NCBI RefSeq assembly: GCF_017591425.1
Contig: NW_024466218.1
Location: 7,680,001 to 7,744,000 of the forward strand
DNA length: 64,000 nt
Reading direction: 5' to 3'
DNA from: Ochotona curzoniae
Lineage: Eukaryota; Chordata; Mammalia; Lagomorpha; Ochotonidae
Part shown: positions 36,597 through 48,000 of the stretch, piece after piece
How the letters are laid out: each line of letters begins with the position of its first letter
Numbering within the stretch: the first letter of the stretch is position 1
Position numbers and translations under genes: made by a program
The notes under the pieces: model-generated
The model's database searches: none
The model's input: only the letters and a program-made list of their open reading frames with translations
What the model was told of the DNA's origin: nothing

Positions 36597-36642
<46 letters not shown>
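36591..36642. repeat. (GATA)n microsatellite at a SINE tail
   Basis: About eleven GATA/TAGA units follow directly on the CSINE2 tail, then an A-run. SINE tails are common starting points for such arrays. Confidence 0.95.
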
Positions 36643-36643
<1 letters not shown>

Positions 36644-37829
36644 AAAAAAAGGCAGAGAGAGTGGAAGAAAGATTCACCAGTCATCACGTCATTTCAGGAA
36701 GAAAGACTGAGTCACAAGTTGAACAGAACTTGATTTCTCTTGATATCTCTTAGCATTGGGACACATTTTCTCAATGTCAGTAGGCTGATTTATTGTTAAT
36801 CAAACAGTTTTATCAACAGCAAAATGTAAAACGCCAAACTCATGAGTTGAATTAGAGAGCTCCTCTCAGTCAATGAGTAAATTAGATAAATAGTAAGACT
36901 AACGTTTCACAATGGATTATTGTCTGTCATATTCCCATGTGGCTAGTTAAGGTTCAGTTTTCATTGTAAGTAAAACAGAAGAAAATCTTCCATCCTCATG
37001 AGGTCTGCCGAATTTCTGTGACCAAATATTGTACAGAGGAGGAATTCATACCTTATGTAAGTGCTATCTGCATACTCTTTGCTACCGGAGGTAAACACGT
37101 ATCACCTAATTGATATCATTTTATACATACTATCTCCATAAATTGTGCTAAAAAATTTTTGGTCATATGTTTTAACATAATGCTATCATAAGAAAATCAA
37201 TAAATATAAAACTACTTGAAGTAAAAAGTAGTTGTTGTGCTTATTAAAGCTTGGGTTTATATAACTCTTGGCGATTCTACATATATCTTTGCAATAACTA
37301 AAGTTTAAAATTAGCTTTGGAAGCTGTACTGATGCTATTGGAGGCACATGCTTGACATGGATATTAATTTCTTGAAGTAGGACATTTCTGTAACTGGTTT
37401 AAATTAAATGAACAGAATTTTTATGAGTGATAAGTGGTATCAAGACAGTTAAGTCATTTACTTGTTCCTACAGTTGCAAATAGGATCAGAGTTACTGAAA
37501 AAGTGGAAAAATTCCCTGTAGCAGAATAAGGGAAATAATCTAAGAGTAAAAAAAGAGAGAGAGAGAGAGAGAGCGAGACAACGGGAGGGAGAATGGTTTA
37601 ATACAAATGAAGGACACAAACAAAAAAAAAGGATTGTTGTGAATTAGTTAGATAGCTTATACATATTGCCTATGTGTAAATAAATAAATAAAGTCTCAAT
37701 TCTTCAGCTTTCATCATCTTACTGTTCTGTCATTGAACACTTTGGGATTGCCACGCCTTTACTTACCTGTCTGTCATCTCACTTCTGAATCGGGGCCATG
37801 AAGCCAGTAAGTTAAGAAGAGAGAAAGAA
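36643..37829. other. Unique AT-rich sequence
   Basis: Contains a (GA)n tract at 37,554-37,573 and a short (AAAT)n at 37,678-37,692. No gene recognised. Confidence 0.45.
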
Positions 37830-38456
37830 GTGGGCCTAGAGTTGGTGTTAAAAACAATAGTGTTGGGCCTGGCGCTGTAGTCTAGTGGCTGGGGTTCTTG
37901 CCTTGCATGCTCCTGGATCCTATATGGGCACCCGTTTTATCCAGGCTGCTCACCTTTCCATCCAACTCCCTGCTTGGGACTTGGAAAAGCAGTCGAGGAC
38001 TTCTCAAAGCCTTGGGACTCTGCACCTGCGTGGGAGACCCCTGGCTCCTGATTTCGCATAGACTCTTCTCCAGCCATCGAGGCCACTTGGAGAGTGAATC
38101 AGCAGACAGAAGATCTTTCTGTCTATTTCACCTTTCTGTGTATCTGCCTTTCCAATAAAAATAGATAAATCTGTGTTAGAGTGCCTATTTTGAACCCTGG
38201 CTAGTCCACGCTCCTGTTCAGATCCATGCTGGTATACCTGGCAGGTGGCAGGTGATGTTCCAAGGGTGAGAGTCTTGATACCCAGTGAGAGACCTGTGTG
38301 GGGTTTCAGACTTCTGGTTCCATCCTGGCTTGCTCCTGGTTGTTGTGGGCAGTTGGGGCATGAATCAATGAATGAAAGATTTCTCTTTCAATTCTCTCTT
38401 CTCTTCCTCTCTTTCTCTGTCACTCTACCCTTCAGATACAGAAATCTTTAAAAGAA
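37830..38456 (+). repeat. Older CSINE2, plus strand, split by a younger CSINE
   Basis: The head lies at 37,830-37,864 ('gtgggcctagagttggtgtt'). The rest resumes at 38,178 with 'agagtgcctattttgaaccc' and runs through 'gcagttggggcatgaatcaa' to 'cagaaatctttaaaagaata'. The gap is exactly filled by a younger CSINE. Confidence 0.75.
37865..38172 (+). repeat. Younger lagomorph CSINE, nested
   Basis: It starts with the clean tRNA-derived head 'gggcctggcgctgtagtcta' and ends with 'aataaaaatagataaatct'. The short word 'gtgtt' is present on both sides (37,860-37,864 and 38,173-38,177), consistent with a target-site duplication within the older element. Confidence 0.88.
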
Positions 38457-39450
38457 TAAGATATTAAAAATTAGGCTTTTCTCTGTAGTTCTTCCCCTAC
38501 CTTATCCTCACCCTATATCTTTTGACAGATCCTTCTACTTATTGATGGGGACAGAAAGGGAAAGGAGAGACAAGAAAAACTAAGATCATCACAAAGAAGA
38601 TAAGGCTCTGGAGATTCGTTTTTCTTTCTCTTTACAACCGAAAATAAAGTAACAGGAATTTAAAGAGAGAGTTGTATGCATCGTGAGAAACAGAAAAATC
38701 CTCTTGTTTTTATGAGAAAATAGAGAAAACATAGAAACTATAAAAATTTCATGACCCACCCAATCCACAAGTACAGTTGAGGTCAGGCTATAGATTTCCT
38801 GGCTCCCAAGTCCTCAACTATGCTTCCTGAAAGTAATCAGTGGCATAGGTTTTAATTGCCTATCACACATAAAGGAATAATTCAGTGAAATGGTGAAAAG
38901 AGACCACTTCACTGTGCAAATGTTAAGGACAGATCTTTTAAGAGTTCTTGATACCCGGGCCAACACCTGCGTTCTAAAACCCCAAATTATTACTAAATAT
39001 GGTTTTCCGCTTCTATTATAACATGCATATTAGGTTAAGGCAGGTCAAGATTATATAACAAAGGGTATTTTTAGAGAGCTCTGATGCTCATTGGAGACCC
39101 CTATAAAATTAATATGTGCAGTCCACTTTATAAGGACACTGATGGTACAGGCCAGTCTGTGAGTCAGGAGACCTGTCGCTCAGTCCCTTCCATTCAGTGG
39201 GTGCGTAACGTACGTTGATCTCTTCATCACCAGGAACAAGGAGGTTGCACAAAGTTTCTTAGTTGTAAAGGTATCTTTTACTTTAAGACTACTCATCTAA
39301 ATTTTTAACTGAGACATTTAATCTGCGTGAGAAAGTTGTGAAATTTTTCAACTTGAAAACTACTAATCCTGGTTTTAAACTGAAGTTTTCAACTAGATGA
39401 GAGAGTTTTTTGCTCTTTTTATTTTTCATACTGCTACTTTTTTCTTTGCC
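38457..39450. other. Unique noncoding sequence
   Basis: No feature recognised with confidence. A faint MIR-like stretch ('gagtcaggagacctgtcgct') lies near 39,163. Confidence 0.4.
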
Positions 39451-39672
39451 ATTTAAAAAAATTAAGAGACAAAGAAATCTCTCATCGACTGGTTTACTCC
39501 CAAAATGCCTGCAATAGGCAGGGCTAGAGTTGGGAACTTAATTGAGCCTGCTGCTTGGATGACAGGGACACAGGAATCACCTCCTGCCTCCCCATGCTGG
39601 CGTTAGCAGGAAGCTGGAGTCAGGACCAGGACTTGAATCCAAGCACTACAACATGGGATGAGGGCTTCCCAC
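39451..39672 (-). repeat. Diverged CSINE, minus strand, shortened
   Basis: 'atcgactggtttactcccaa', 'aggaagctggagtcaggacc' and 'gacttgaatccaagcactac' are a reversed CSINE core. The head is truncated near 'gagggcttccc'. Confidence 0.65.
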
Positions 39673-40439
39673 ACAGTGACCTCACTTCTATAAGGAAACC
39701 CCATTCCTCCTTTGTCATTTTCAAGTTGTGTTTTAAATTGAGTCTTGGCTCAATATTTTAACCTTCAATACTACCCTTATAAGTATAGGTATCATTCCAG
39801 TGGGATCTGTAGGCAAATATTTGAAACAAAAAGGCAATGTTTACTTCTTTTGCATCTTTGCCTTATGTGGACCATAATGGAAATATTTGTGTGTATATCC
39901 CTCTATTAATTACTCAGATCCCAAACTGGGCAACATCTATTTCATGTTTTCAGTGTTTGGTATAATGTCTGCTGCTTGCAATAAAGCTAGATTAAAGTGG
40001 ACAGTCTCACCTAAATAAAGTACTTTATATTTGATCCAACAGAAATACTATACAGGTCTGAGTGTATATGAATGCTACCTTCCTAAATACATTCAGGTTT
40101 TATTCTCTACTTGAGCTGATATCTGGTATTCTCTCTCCTTCTATTTTCTCATTGTCATGTAAACTTTGTCATTTAATTGGATAAAATCTACTACAAGTTG
40201 TCAACATTTTTTTTTTTTCCGGAAAGCTACAACCAAAATTCCTTTTCTTCACATTCACAAGATGCCTTCCTCACATTAGAAATAAAACTTCTCCATGTGA
40301 GAAATAAAACTTGTAAACTAATTGGTAGTATAGCAACATTCATATCCAACAACAAATGGAGCTAACTGATTCTGCGTTAGAGCTTGACTTTGTTTTCCTG
40401 GTATTTAAAAAACAACTCATTCATTTGATAAGGAATACA
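39673..40439. other. Unique AT-rich sequence
   Basis: A 22-bp tandem duplication lies at 40,278-40,312 (13-bp word 'agaaataaaactt' twice). No gene recognised. Confidence 0.4.
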
Positions 40440-40730
40440 TGATTTCAAATTTTAAATTTGGTCTGTTTATTGAAAAGTATGCATGTCCAGGTATGATATA
40501 ACTTAGATTCAAACATTTATAAACTACGGCATACTTAAAATCATGAAACTTTGAATAATCATAAGTTGAACATACGAATAGTATGCTTATAACTTCTCTG
40601 ACTTTAGATTTTGGTTTTTGGGGATTTGAGAGGCTACACTGATGAAATCTAGGCACGTATTCTAAAATCTGAAATTGATAGCACTTCTGGTATCCAGTGT
40701 CTCAGATAAGGGATACTCAACTTGTATCAC
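40440..40730. mobile_element. Tigger-like (pogo/Tc1-mariner) DNA transposon relic
   Basis: The right end reads 'tcagataagggatactcaac' followed by 'ttgta', close to the terminus of the Tigger-type element remembered as ...cggataagggatactcaacctgta. Upstream, 'aaaatctgaaattgatagca' and 'cttctggtatccagtg' fit its subterminal region, and 'gatttcaaattttaaatttg' may be the other flank. Non-coding relic. Confidence 0.55.
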
Positions 40731-41039
40731 ACATCCAGGTCATCTGAGCATCTGTGAAAGTCTGTCGGTTAACAATTGTGTATTTTTCAAATATCTTTCT
40801 GTGCCTGTCTTCATTTCACATTTCGGTCACACGTGTATTGGGGTGCTTGAATTTGTCCCACACTTCCCCAATGCTTTGCTCACTTACTTTCTTCAATCCT
40901 GTTTCTCTGCGTTTCATTTTACAGAGTTCTCATCTCTGTCCTTTTAGATTTGTTAATCCCTTCTCCCATAATGCCAATGAATGAAGTTCAGTGTTAATCT
41001 ATCTCTCTTTCCTGTCTCTACTAGACATGCTCAATGTTT

Positions 41040-41560
41040 CTTTAATAGTTTAACACATACAATATATTTTTGTGTCCTCTGTCTACTAATTTTATCATCC
41101 AGGTCATTTCTATATTTGATTCTATTGACTGCTTTTTGTCTTCGCCTAATGCATTGAAATTTCCTTCCTTACACACTTGGTAATTTTTTAGTAGATGCCA
41201 GACGTTGTGATTTTTACCTTCCTCTGGGCTAGGTGGTGTTATAGTAATATAAATATTGTTGAGCTTTGTTCTGGGAAGCATTTAACTTACTTGGTAATCG
41301 TTTTGTCCTTTAGAGACTTGCTTTTATTCAGTTTTCATGTTTGTTTTTTGCTGGGGCTAGAGCAACTTTTAATTCAGACTGATTTTACCCTGTGGCTGAG
41401 ACAGCAACATTGTGAATACTGCGCCTATGGCAACAGCAGAGCGCTGCCTGTACTGCCTCATTCCCAGTGCCGTTTCATTTGTGGGGAGTGTGAGTGTTTC
41501 ACTTCTTCGGAGTTGTTTCAGGTAGAGGTGTAAGTTTGATTCCAGTTCCTTCTACCTTGG
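41040..41560 (-). mobile_element. Ancient L1 (L1M-type) fragment, minus strand
   Basis: 'ggtaattttttagtagatgc', 'cagacgttgtgatttttacc', 'ttgagctttgttctgggaag' and 'ttacttggtaatcgttttgt' follow a phrase common in reversed old L1 5' regions (ttcttgagctttgttctgggatgcagttaagttacttgg...). Subfamily not determined. Confidence 0.55.
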
Positions 41561-43449
41561 CCAGACAGTTATTAGCACTCACTGGCCAGTAGTTGGAGGG
41601 TCACAAAAGGAAGGCAGGATTCTGCCACTGCAAGAGGCAGGTTGCAGAGCAGGATCTGTGGCCCCTGACCCTCACAGCAGAGATTTCTGCACCATTAGCC
41701 TACACCAGGTTCCTGGGACACACAGTCAGGAACACCCTGACGTTCTGGTGAAAAGCTGATGTGTTCTGGTCAACATTTGCATTCATGACTATCTCTTCTG
41801 CTTCCTTGGATGGGAGTTGTTGAAGCACTACTTTCTTCTAAAAACTCTAAAGGGTCGCACCTGTTCCTCACAGTGCCCTCCAACGGTGTGGAAACAGGCT
41901 GACATTTTAAGTCTTAAATTTAAGTTTTAGGTTCTTAAAATTTTTCTTCTTTCCTTTTACCTTGATTCTACTTGTTTCAGGCTAAGCTAAGACAATTGGT
42001 ATTGTTTCTTGCTTTTAAACTTTTTTTCCCAAAAACTCTTCAACAAATGTAGGTAGTGCACCTGTGATAAAGTCAGACTTAAGAACCTAAATGACCAGAA
42101 GTAAGCTTCTTGCATCTTCTGGAATAAGAAGCCTAGGTTCTGCTGCCCCGTTCCCTCAGTGTCTTTCTGAAGAGAGGAGGTAAACATGGTCTCTTTATCA
42201 AAAGACATCATTCCAAAGTGAGAAGGGTGCCAAGGCTTCCAGACCAACTTTCAAATTGAAACAAATTGGTCTATATTATAAAAAGATGGAAGTTAAAATT
42301 AAGAAAGAAAAATAATTCTATTTAGTTTTATTCTCTTTTATGAAATTTTGGTGTATGGGAAGTGCTGTCTAAGGTGAAGGGGTCCTTGGGAAGGAATCAG
42401 AAGCAGATAAATCCAGGTTCATGCACAATATGATTTATCAGGGAATTACAGGTAGAAGCAAGATCTTGGGTACCTGGAAGAAACTGGGTCTCCATACCAT
42501 GAAGCAGAAGAAAAAGCATTTTGAAAGAGAAAGATGGGCCCATTGCTAGCCAGAGTGAGCTTGGACTTTATCAAATGTGATTAGCATCCCAGACATCAGA
42601 TAAGACACATTCAGATAAGAGCATCAGGTTATCCTGATGACTCTGCGTGTCCCATTGAGTAGACGACTATAGTCCCATTAACTGGATCTCTGCATAGTCC
42701 TTCAATCCTGGTAGTCATTGATGTCCCAGTTGGTGACATGACTAAAGGAATCTGTTCTGTGTATAGGCTACTCCTACAAGTTGTGTAAGTTTTGCATTAG
42801 AGTTATGTTTACTTTACAAAAGGTTATCTGAAAGAGTGTAAGATCGGTGTCATTTTTATTTCCATGACATGCTTGTTAGAATTCACCAGTGAAACCATCT
42901 GATCCTGGAGTGTGGCTTCCTTCCATCTTTCCTTCCCTTCCCTCCCTTTGCTCCCACTTTCTTTTTCCTTCTTCCTTCCCTCCCCTTCCTCTTTCATTCC
43001 TCCTCTGTTGCTTTCCTCTCTCCTTGCCCTCTTTCTTTGTGAATTCAGAGTCCTTAATAACAACAATTAAGGAAAAAACTATTCTAATTTTCCTTTCAAT
43101 TTTGTGTCAGATTTGATAGAACTGTTTACAATATTCCTTCATTGGCCTTTAAATGTTTATAGGATCAGTTTTAATACTTGTTCATTCTTAATGCAGATCA
43201 TTGTATTCTCTTTATTTCTTGTTCTATGCAAGTTTGTCAGTATTTTCAATAGCCATTTGATTTTTTTTTCATTTTCCCCTATTTCATTATTCTTCACTTT
43301 AGGCTTAATTTACCTTTCTCCTTATATTGAACATAGAATGCCAATCATTAGTTTTAGACACTTTTCTCTTCTCTGGGACAAGGATTTTACATCTATACAC
43401 TTTCTCTAGGAAATACATTAGCTTCCTACCTTAACACGTTAAATATAGA
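41561..43449. other. Unique sequence with a pyrimidine tract
   Basis: A CCTT/CTTT-rich tract lies at 42,917-43,030. The sequence from 42,350 to 42,760 looks like an old LTR or DNA element but I cannot name it. No gene recognised. Confidence 0.35.
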
Positions 43450-44371
43450 AACTTTGAATATTTTTAGTATCCTTTAATATTAAAAATATATTCTAATTTT
43501 CTTGTGGTTCTTTTGGATATGTGAATTATTTAGAAATGGGTCTTTTAAATTCTCAGTGTTCAAGGTTTCCTTGATATCTGAGTGTTATTGATTTCTAATC
43601 TAATTCCACGTGATTAGAGAGCACACTCTGTATGATTTTAATTCTTTTAAATTTATTGACACTTGTTCTATGGGTGAACATATGGCCAATCTTGATGAAT
43701 GTATCATATGTGCTTGAAAACAGTATGCATTCTGCAGATGCTGAGTATTATGTTCTGTAGCTACCAATTAGGTCAAGGTGGTTGAAAGTGTTATTCAAAT
43801 CATCTATGTCTCTAGTGATTGGCAGTGGCTATGATGTTGTAGAAGTTCTATCAGCTGCCAACAAAAGTATTTGAATATTTATGGTTGTTAAGTTTTTCTA
43901 CTTTTCCCTTAAATTTTGTTGTGAATCTCTTTTTAGATACGTACACATTTGTGATCATTATATTGTTCCAGTCAACTGACATACTCTTCATTGTGAAATA
44001 TTTATCTCTGCTCTAGCAATGTTACCTTGAAGTCATATATTAATATAGCCATACTAGCGTTCTTATGCTACTTATATGTATAATACATATTCTTTCATCC
44101 ATTTGTTTTCAAAGTCTCAGTCTTTAAATTTTAACATTCATCTATTTCTTTTGGAAAGTTTTCATTTGGAGTTTCCATTTAACTTGTTTTGAAAAGTCTT
44201 TTGATTAGTATTTACTGCATTATAATTTAATGCAATTATTGCTATTATTAGATTTCAGCCTGTTGTGTTTCACTTGTTCACTGTTCACCCTATGTTTTTC
44301 TTCCTCCTTTCTTGTTCACTTTTCGATTATTTTAATATTTTACACTTCCGTTATGATTATCTGTTGATTTT

Positions 44372-44694
44372 TTAAAGATTTTCCTTTATTTACTTGAAAG
44401 ATATAGCTACAGAGAGAAGAAGGGAGAAGAAGTGAAAGAGAAGCATCTTTCATCCACTTGTTCACTGTCCAAATGGCAGCAAGGGCCAGGACTGGGCCAG
44501 GTTGAAACCAGGAGCCAGGAGCTTCATCCAGGTCTCCTACAAAAGTGGAAGGAGCACAAGCACTTGAGCCATCTTCCTCTACTTTCCCAGGCACGATAGC
44601 AGAGAGCTGGATCAGAAGTGGAGCAGCTGGGATACATATAAGATGCCAGCTCACAGGTGGTAGCTAAACCTGTTGCACCACATTGCTGGCTTCT
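44372..44694 (-). repeat. CSINE inserted in the L1 remnant, minus strand
   Basis: Reversed CSINE with 'aagattttcctttatttact', 'agagaagaagggagaagaag', 'ccacttgttcactgtccaaa', 'agagagctggatcagaagtg' and a head ending 'ccacattgctggcttct'. The words 'atctgttgattttt' (44,359-44,372) and 'atctgttgactttt' (44,695-44,708) are a near-perfect target-site duplication. Confidence 0.88.
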
Positions 44695-44979
44695 ATCTGT
44701 TGACTTTTAGCTATGTCTCTTCGCAATAGTGATTATTTTGGTGGATGTTCTAGGGATTATAACATAAATACTTAACTTTTCAATCTATTTAGAGCAAACA
44801 TCTTTCCAGATTTTAGTAAATATAGATACTTATAGTTACATAGTTTCACAACTACCAAGATCGATCTGTGATGTCGATTCCGTATGTATTGTATCTATAT
44901 ATGTAATAAAACCCATGAAAAGGTTTTGTGTTTCAGATATTTATTATTTCCAGTGGTTGTCCTTCCTCCTTGAAGATCT

Positions 44980-44988
44980 AGTTTCTTC
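44980..44988 (+). repeat. Direct repeat flanking the U2 fragment (left)
   Basis: 'agtttcttc', repeated at 45,027-45,035. Likely target-site duplication, although nine bases in a T/C-rich context is short. Confidence 0.6.
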
Positions 44989-45020
44989 ACTTGCTCTTAG
45001 CCAAAAGGCCGAAAAGTAAT
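44989..45020 (-). pseudogene. Tailless 5' fragment of U2 snRNA, retropseudogene
   Basis: Read on the minus strand from 45,020, this matches U2 snRNA from its first base. Positions 9-26 (TCGGCCTTTTGGCTAAGA, which pairs with U6 and precedes the branch-site region) are exact. CAAGT follows after one mismatch; within nucleotides 1-32 only positions 3, 4, 8 and 27 differ from U2 as remembered. The match ends at about nucleotide 32, where the flanking direct repeat begins (some agreement continues to nucleotide 40 by chance or overlap). A perfect 9-bp word 'agtttcttc' lies on both sides (44,980-44,988 and 45,027-45,035), with six extra bases at the U2 5' end. No Sm site, 3' stem-loops, promoter or poly(A) is present, so it cannot be a functional U2 gene. 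It sits inside the ancient L1 remnant. Source of the identity: memory of U2. Confidence 0.82.
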
Positions 45021-45026
45021 AGACCC

Positions 45027-45035
45027 AGTTTCTTC
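45027..45035 (+). repeat. Direct repeat flanking the U2 fragment (right)
   Basis: Second copy of 'agtttcttc'. Confidence 0.6.
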
Positions 45036-48000
45036 TAATTTCCTTTCAGTCTAAAGAAATAATACTTACAGTTCAATTCTGCTAGTGACAGATTCTCTTC
45101 ACTTTCATTGTATGGATATATTTTAACTTCATCTTCCTTCGTAAAGGATTTTTTTTTAACTGGGTGTAGGATTATACATTGGAACTTTTCTTTGTTTAGT
45201 TTTTTTGGAGCTTTGGTTGTGTTAATCCACTCTCTACTCAGATCCATTGTTTCCAGTGAGAAGTCACACCTCATTCAAATCATGGCTTTTTCCTCTCATT
45301 TTTATGAATCTTTGGGTTTTATTGTTTTATATGGGAAGGAGAGGTTGTTTAGTACTCATAAGGATTTTTTTAACATTAGTTTTTAATTATTTGGCTACTA
45401 TATATTCCTGCTTGGCATTTTTTTGAGTATATTGCATCCATGAATTTATCTTTTACTAAATGTAGGATGTTTTCAAACATTATTTCTTAAGTAATTAGTC
45501 CCCCATCGTCTTGGTGCTCATCTTATTGCCGCTATTATCCATGTGTTCATATTGTCCTATAGATTCTTGAGACTCCATTCATATTTTTCTTCAGAGTGAA
45601 CTATTGCTATTGATCTATTTTCACGTGCGTTGATTTTTCCTTGATCACATGCATTGTACTATTCAAACCATGCAGTGATTAATAGTTTTCAGTTTTACAT
45701 TTTTTAATTGATACCTGTTTACATGGTTTCTTTTACCTTTGCTTTGATTTCCTGTTTTAACAAATAGATGTGAATATTTTCCTTGCTATCACTAAACATA
45801 GTTACAACAACTACTTTAAAACCTTTGAATGGTAACTCCTGAGTTTAGTTCATTATGTCAGAGAATAGATTGCATTTTTCATTTTGTTTTTATGTACTGC
45901 AATTTTGAAATACATCTTGGACATAGATAACCTGATGGTCTCCAACAGTAAATTGTCCCTTGAACTTCAGTTGTAATGTCCACTTGATGCTTTTTGTAGT
46001 TCTTGATTGTGTTGTTTGCAATCAGTCATGCAATTACATGGCTGAAGAATCAGCTAGAGATTCTGGGGGTGTTTGCACACAGGAATATGGTTTTTCTCAC
46101 CTCTTCCAGGATTTGCCTCCTAGTTTCCAGACATGATGCTCCACTTAAAGTATGTCTTCTGATTCTTCCATCCACGGATTCCAGTTTCCTATTGTAGTAG
46201 TAGGCCCCATGTTTATCTAAAATCTGAAGGAAAGAAAAAAGGAAAATTCATCTTGTATTTTTTCTTCTTCCAAAGTGTTGGCTCGCTGTAATTCTGCTTA
46301 TTTTTATTCACATTGCGGTGCTTTTAGATTAATTATCCTTTTATATTTGTCCAACTGCATGGTTATTATCTGCAGTTTTGATGTAGTAGAAGCTTAGACT
46401 GCCAATTTAAAGTGGAACCTCCATCCAAGAAGTTTTAGAAAATTAATGTGTGGGGTGATTTAGAGAAAATGTAGGAACACAATGTGCATTATCATAAACC
46501 AAGCTTCTGTGTTTGGATTCCATCAGGTTTGTTGTTGTTGTTTGTCAGTGTTTAAATAATTCACCGAAGATCACGCACTAAACCCTAGTAGCAATTGTTT
46601 ACTTAAACCTCCTTTCTTACTCTGTCATACTTCCCTAACCAACTCCATATAGTACTCTCACCCTGGATTCTCTTCCTTCCCAGACGGTCCAGAGTCAGGA
46701 AACAGAGATTCCAAGTGACATCACTCCTTTCAAATGCCTAAAATTCTGAGCAGCCTTATTCTATGGTGCTCTGGTGCTACTGGACGGTCCCACAGTTGTG
46801 CTGTCTCCTAAGTTTCTCATTGCTCATCAGTCACCCTGGTCATTGAAATGTTAAGAATAAAACTGTTAGTCACGTTCTCCCATCTGAGTGCTAACCAAAA
46901 GGTGATGTTTTCTTTACCTGTATCCTAAGGCTTTTCTCTGATGATAAGCTGCATTGAATTCCAGTGCGTCCAGACCAAGGTTGTGAGAGCATTGAGGTGA
47001 GGTTTTTCTGTAACTCATTGGAGTCAGTCCCCACCTCAAGCATGCTGTGGTCACCTAGACAGCAAACCCTGAAGCAGCCTAAATTGGAGCCTGTCTTCCA
47101 CTCACCAAAGGAAAGTAGGAGATCTGGTATTAGCATACATCTTTGAGAGACCTTTTCCAGTATTGTAGTACTTATGTATGCTTGAATATGTAATGGAGAA
47201 TGTAATACACAGAACACAATTACTTCCTAGCTGTGCAGTGGGAAGCCTTGTTCACCATGTAGAAGATAACTAAATCTAAGCATCGCATATATTGCTTTTA
47301 TTTGTTATGTGGAACGTCTTTGTAATACTTTAAGAAACAAAGCCCACGATTCAGAGCCTACCAAAGGCACGAGGACCAACTAATGAAATGTGCTATTGAT
47401 TTCCTTTTTCTGTCTTTTTTGACCCTCTGTTAAATTTAAAGGGAGAAAAGAGTTACATTAAATTCCAATTCTAATAATAGCCCCCAATGGGGACCCGGTG
47501 GCTAAGACAATGGGAAGAAAGACCTATCAGCAGGAGGGCTTACTCTGAGCCCAAATGAAGTCTGTGATGGTCACGTTGTTTAATGAAGTGAAATCATGGA
47601 AGGCACTTGATGACTTCTGGTCAGACCTCAGAGAGCAAGTGTCACATCCCCACATCATGTCCACCCATAGTAATTAAGCTTGCCTCTCTGCAGAGCACCT
47701 TCAGTGACTCCAGAGGCAATACTATTGAGAATCACAGACTTCAGTTGTTCGGTTATTCAGGTAGCAAACGGATGCCCTCACTGTCATTCTGGAGCTCTGA
47801 GCGCATCCCTAGAACGTAGAAAACTTATCAAGGAAAATAGTGAAATGAATGTTCAGGAATTTTTTAATAAAGAGTAATGCAAATGGTGCAGACCTGTTCT
47901 GATGCTGTTGCTAACAGTTTTAATAGAAAGTTCTGTGACATTATTGAAGTATTTTTTAAGAACCTGAGTGTTGTCATTAATTAAATTAATCCTGAAGATG

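Larger units (their letters stand above)
43450..45950 (-). mobile_element. Ancient L1 (L1M-type) remnant, minus strand
   Basis: The text follows the order of a reversed L1: an ORF2 5' (endonuclease) region first ('acatatggccaatcttgatg', 'gtatgcattctgcagatgct', 'taattaatatagcc'-like words near 44,040). Next come ORF1/5' region words ('gtttccagtgagaagtcaca', 'aaacattatttcttaagtaa', 'agattcttgagactccattc'), then 'aaatacatcttggacatag' near 45,910. All frames are destroyed. It is interrupted by a CSINE (44,372-44,694) and by a U2 fragment (about 45.0 kb), so it is older than both. Confidence 0.55.

Noticed and set aside
43450..45950. Possible intact L1
   Set aside because: All frames are broken, the sequence is highly diverged and two later insertions interrupt it. 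No active element is present anywhere in the window.
47486..47880. Possible processed pseudogene or exon in the 47.5-47.9 kb frames
   Set aside because: No recognisable parent protein, tail or direct repeats; the two frames overlap each other. Only a faint SINE-head word is seen at its start.
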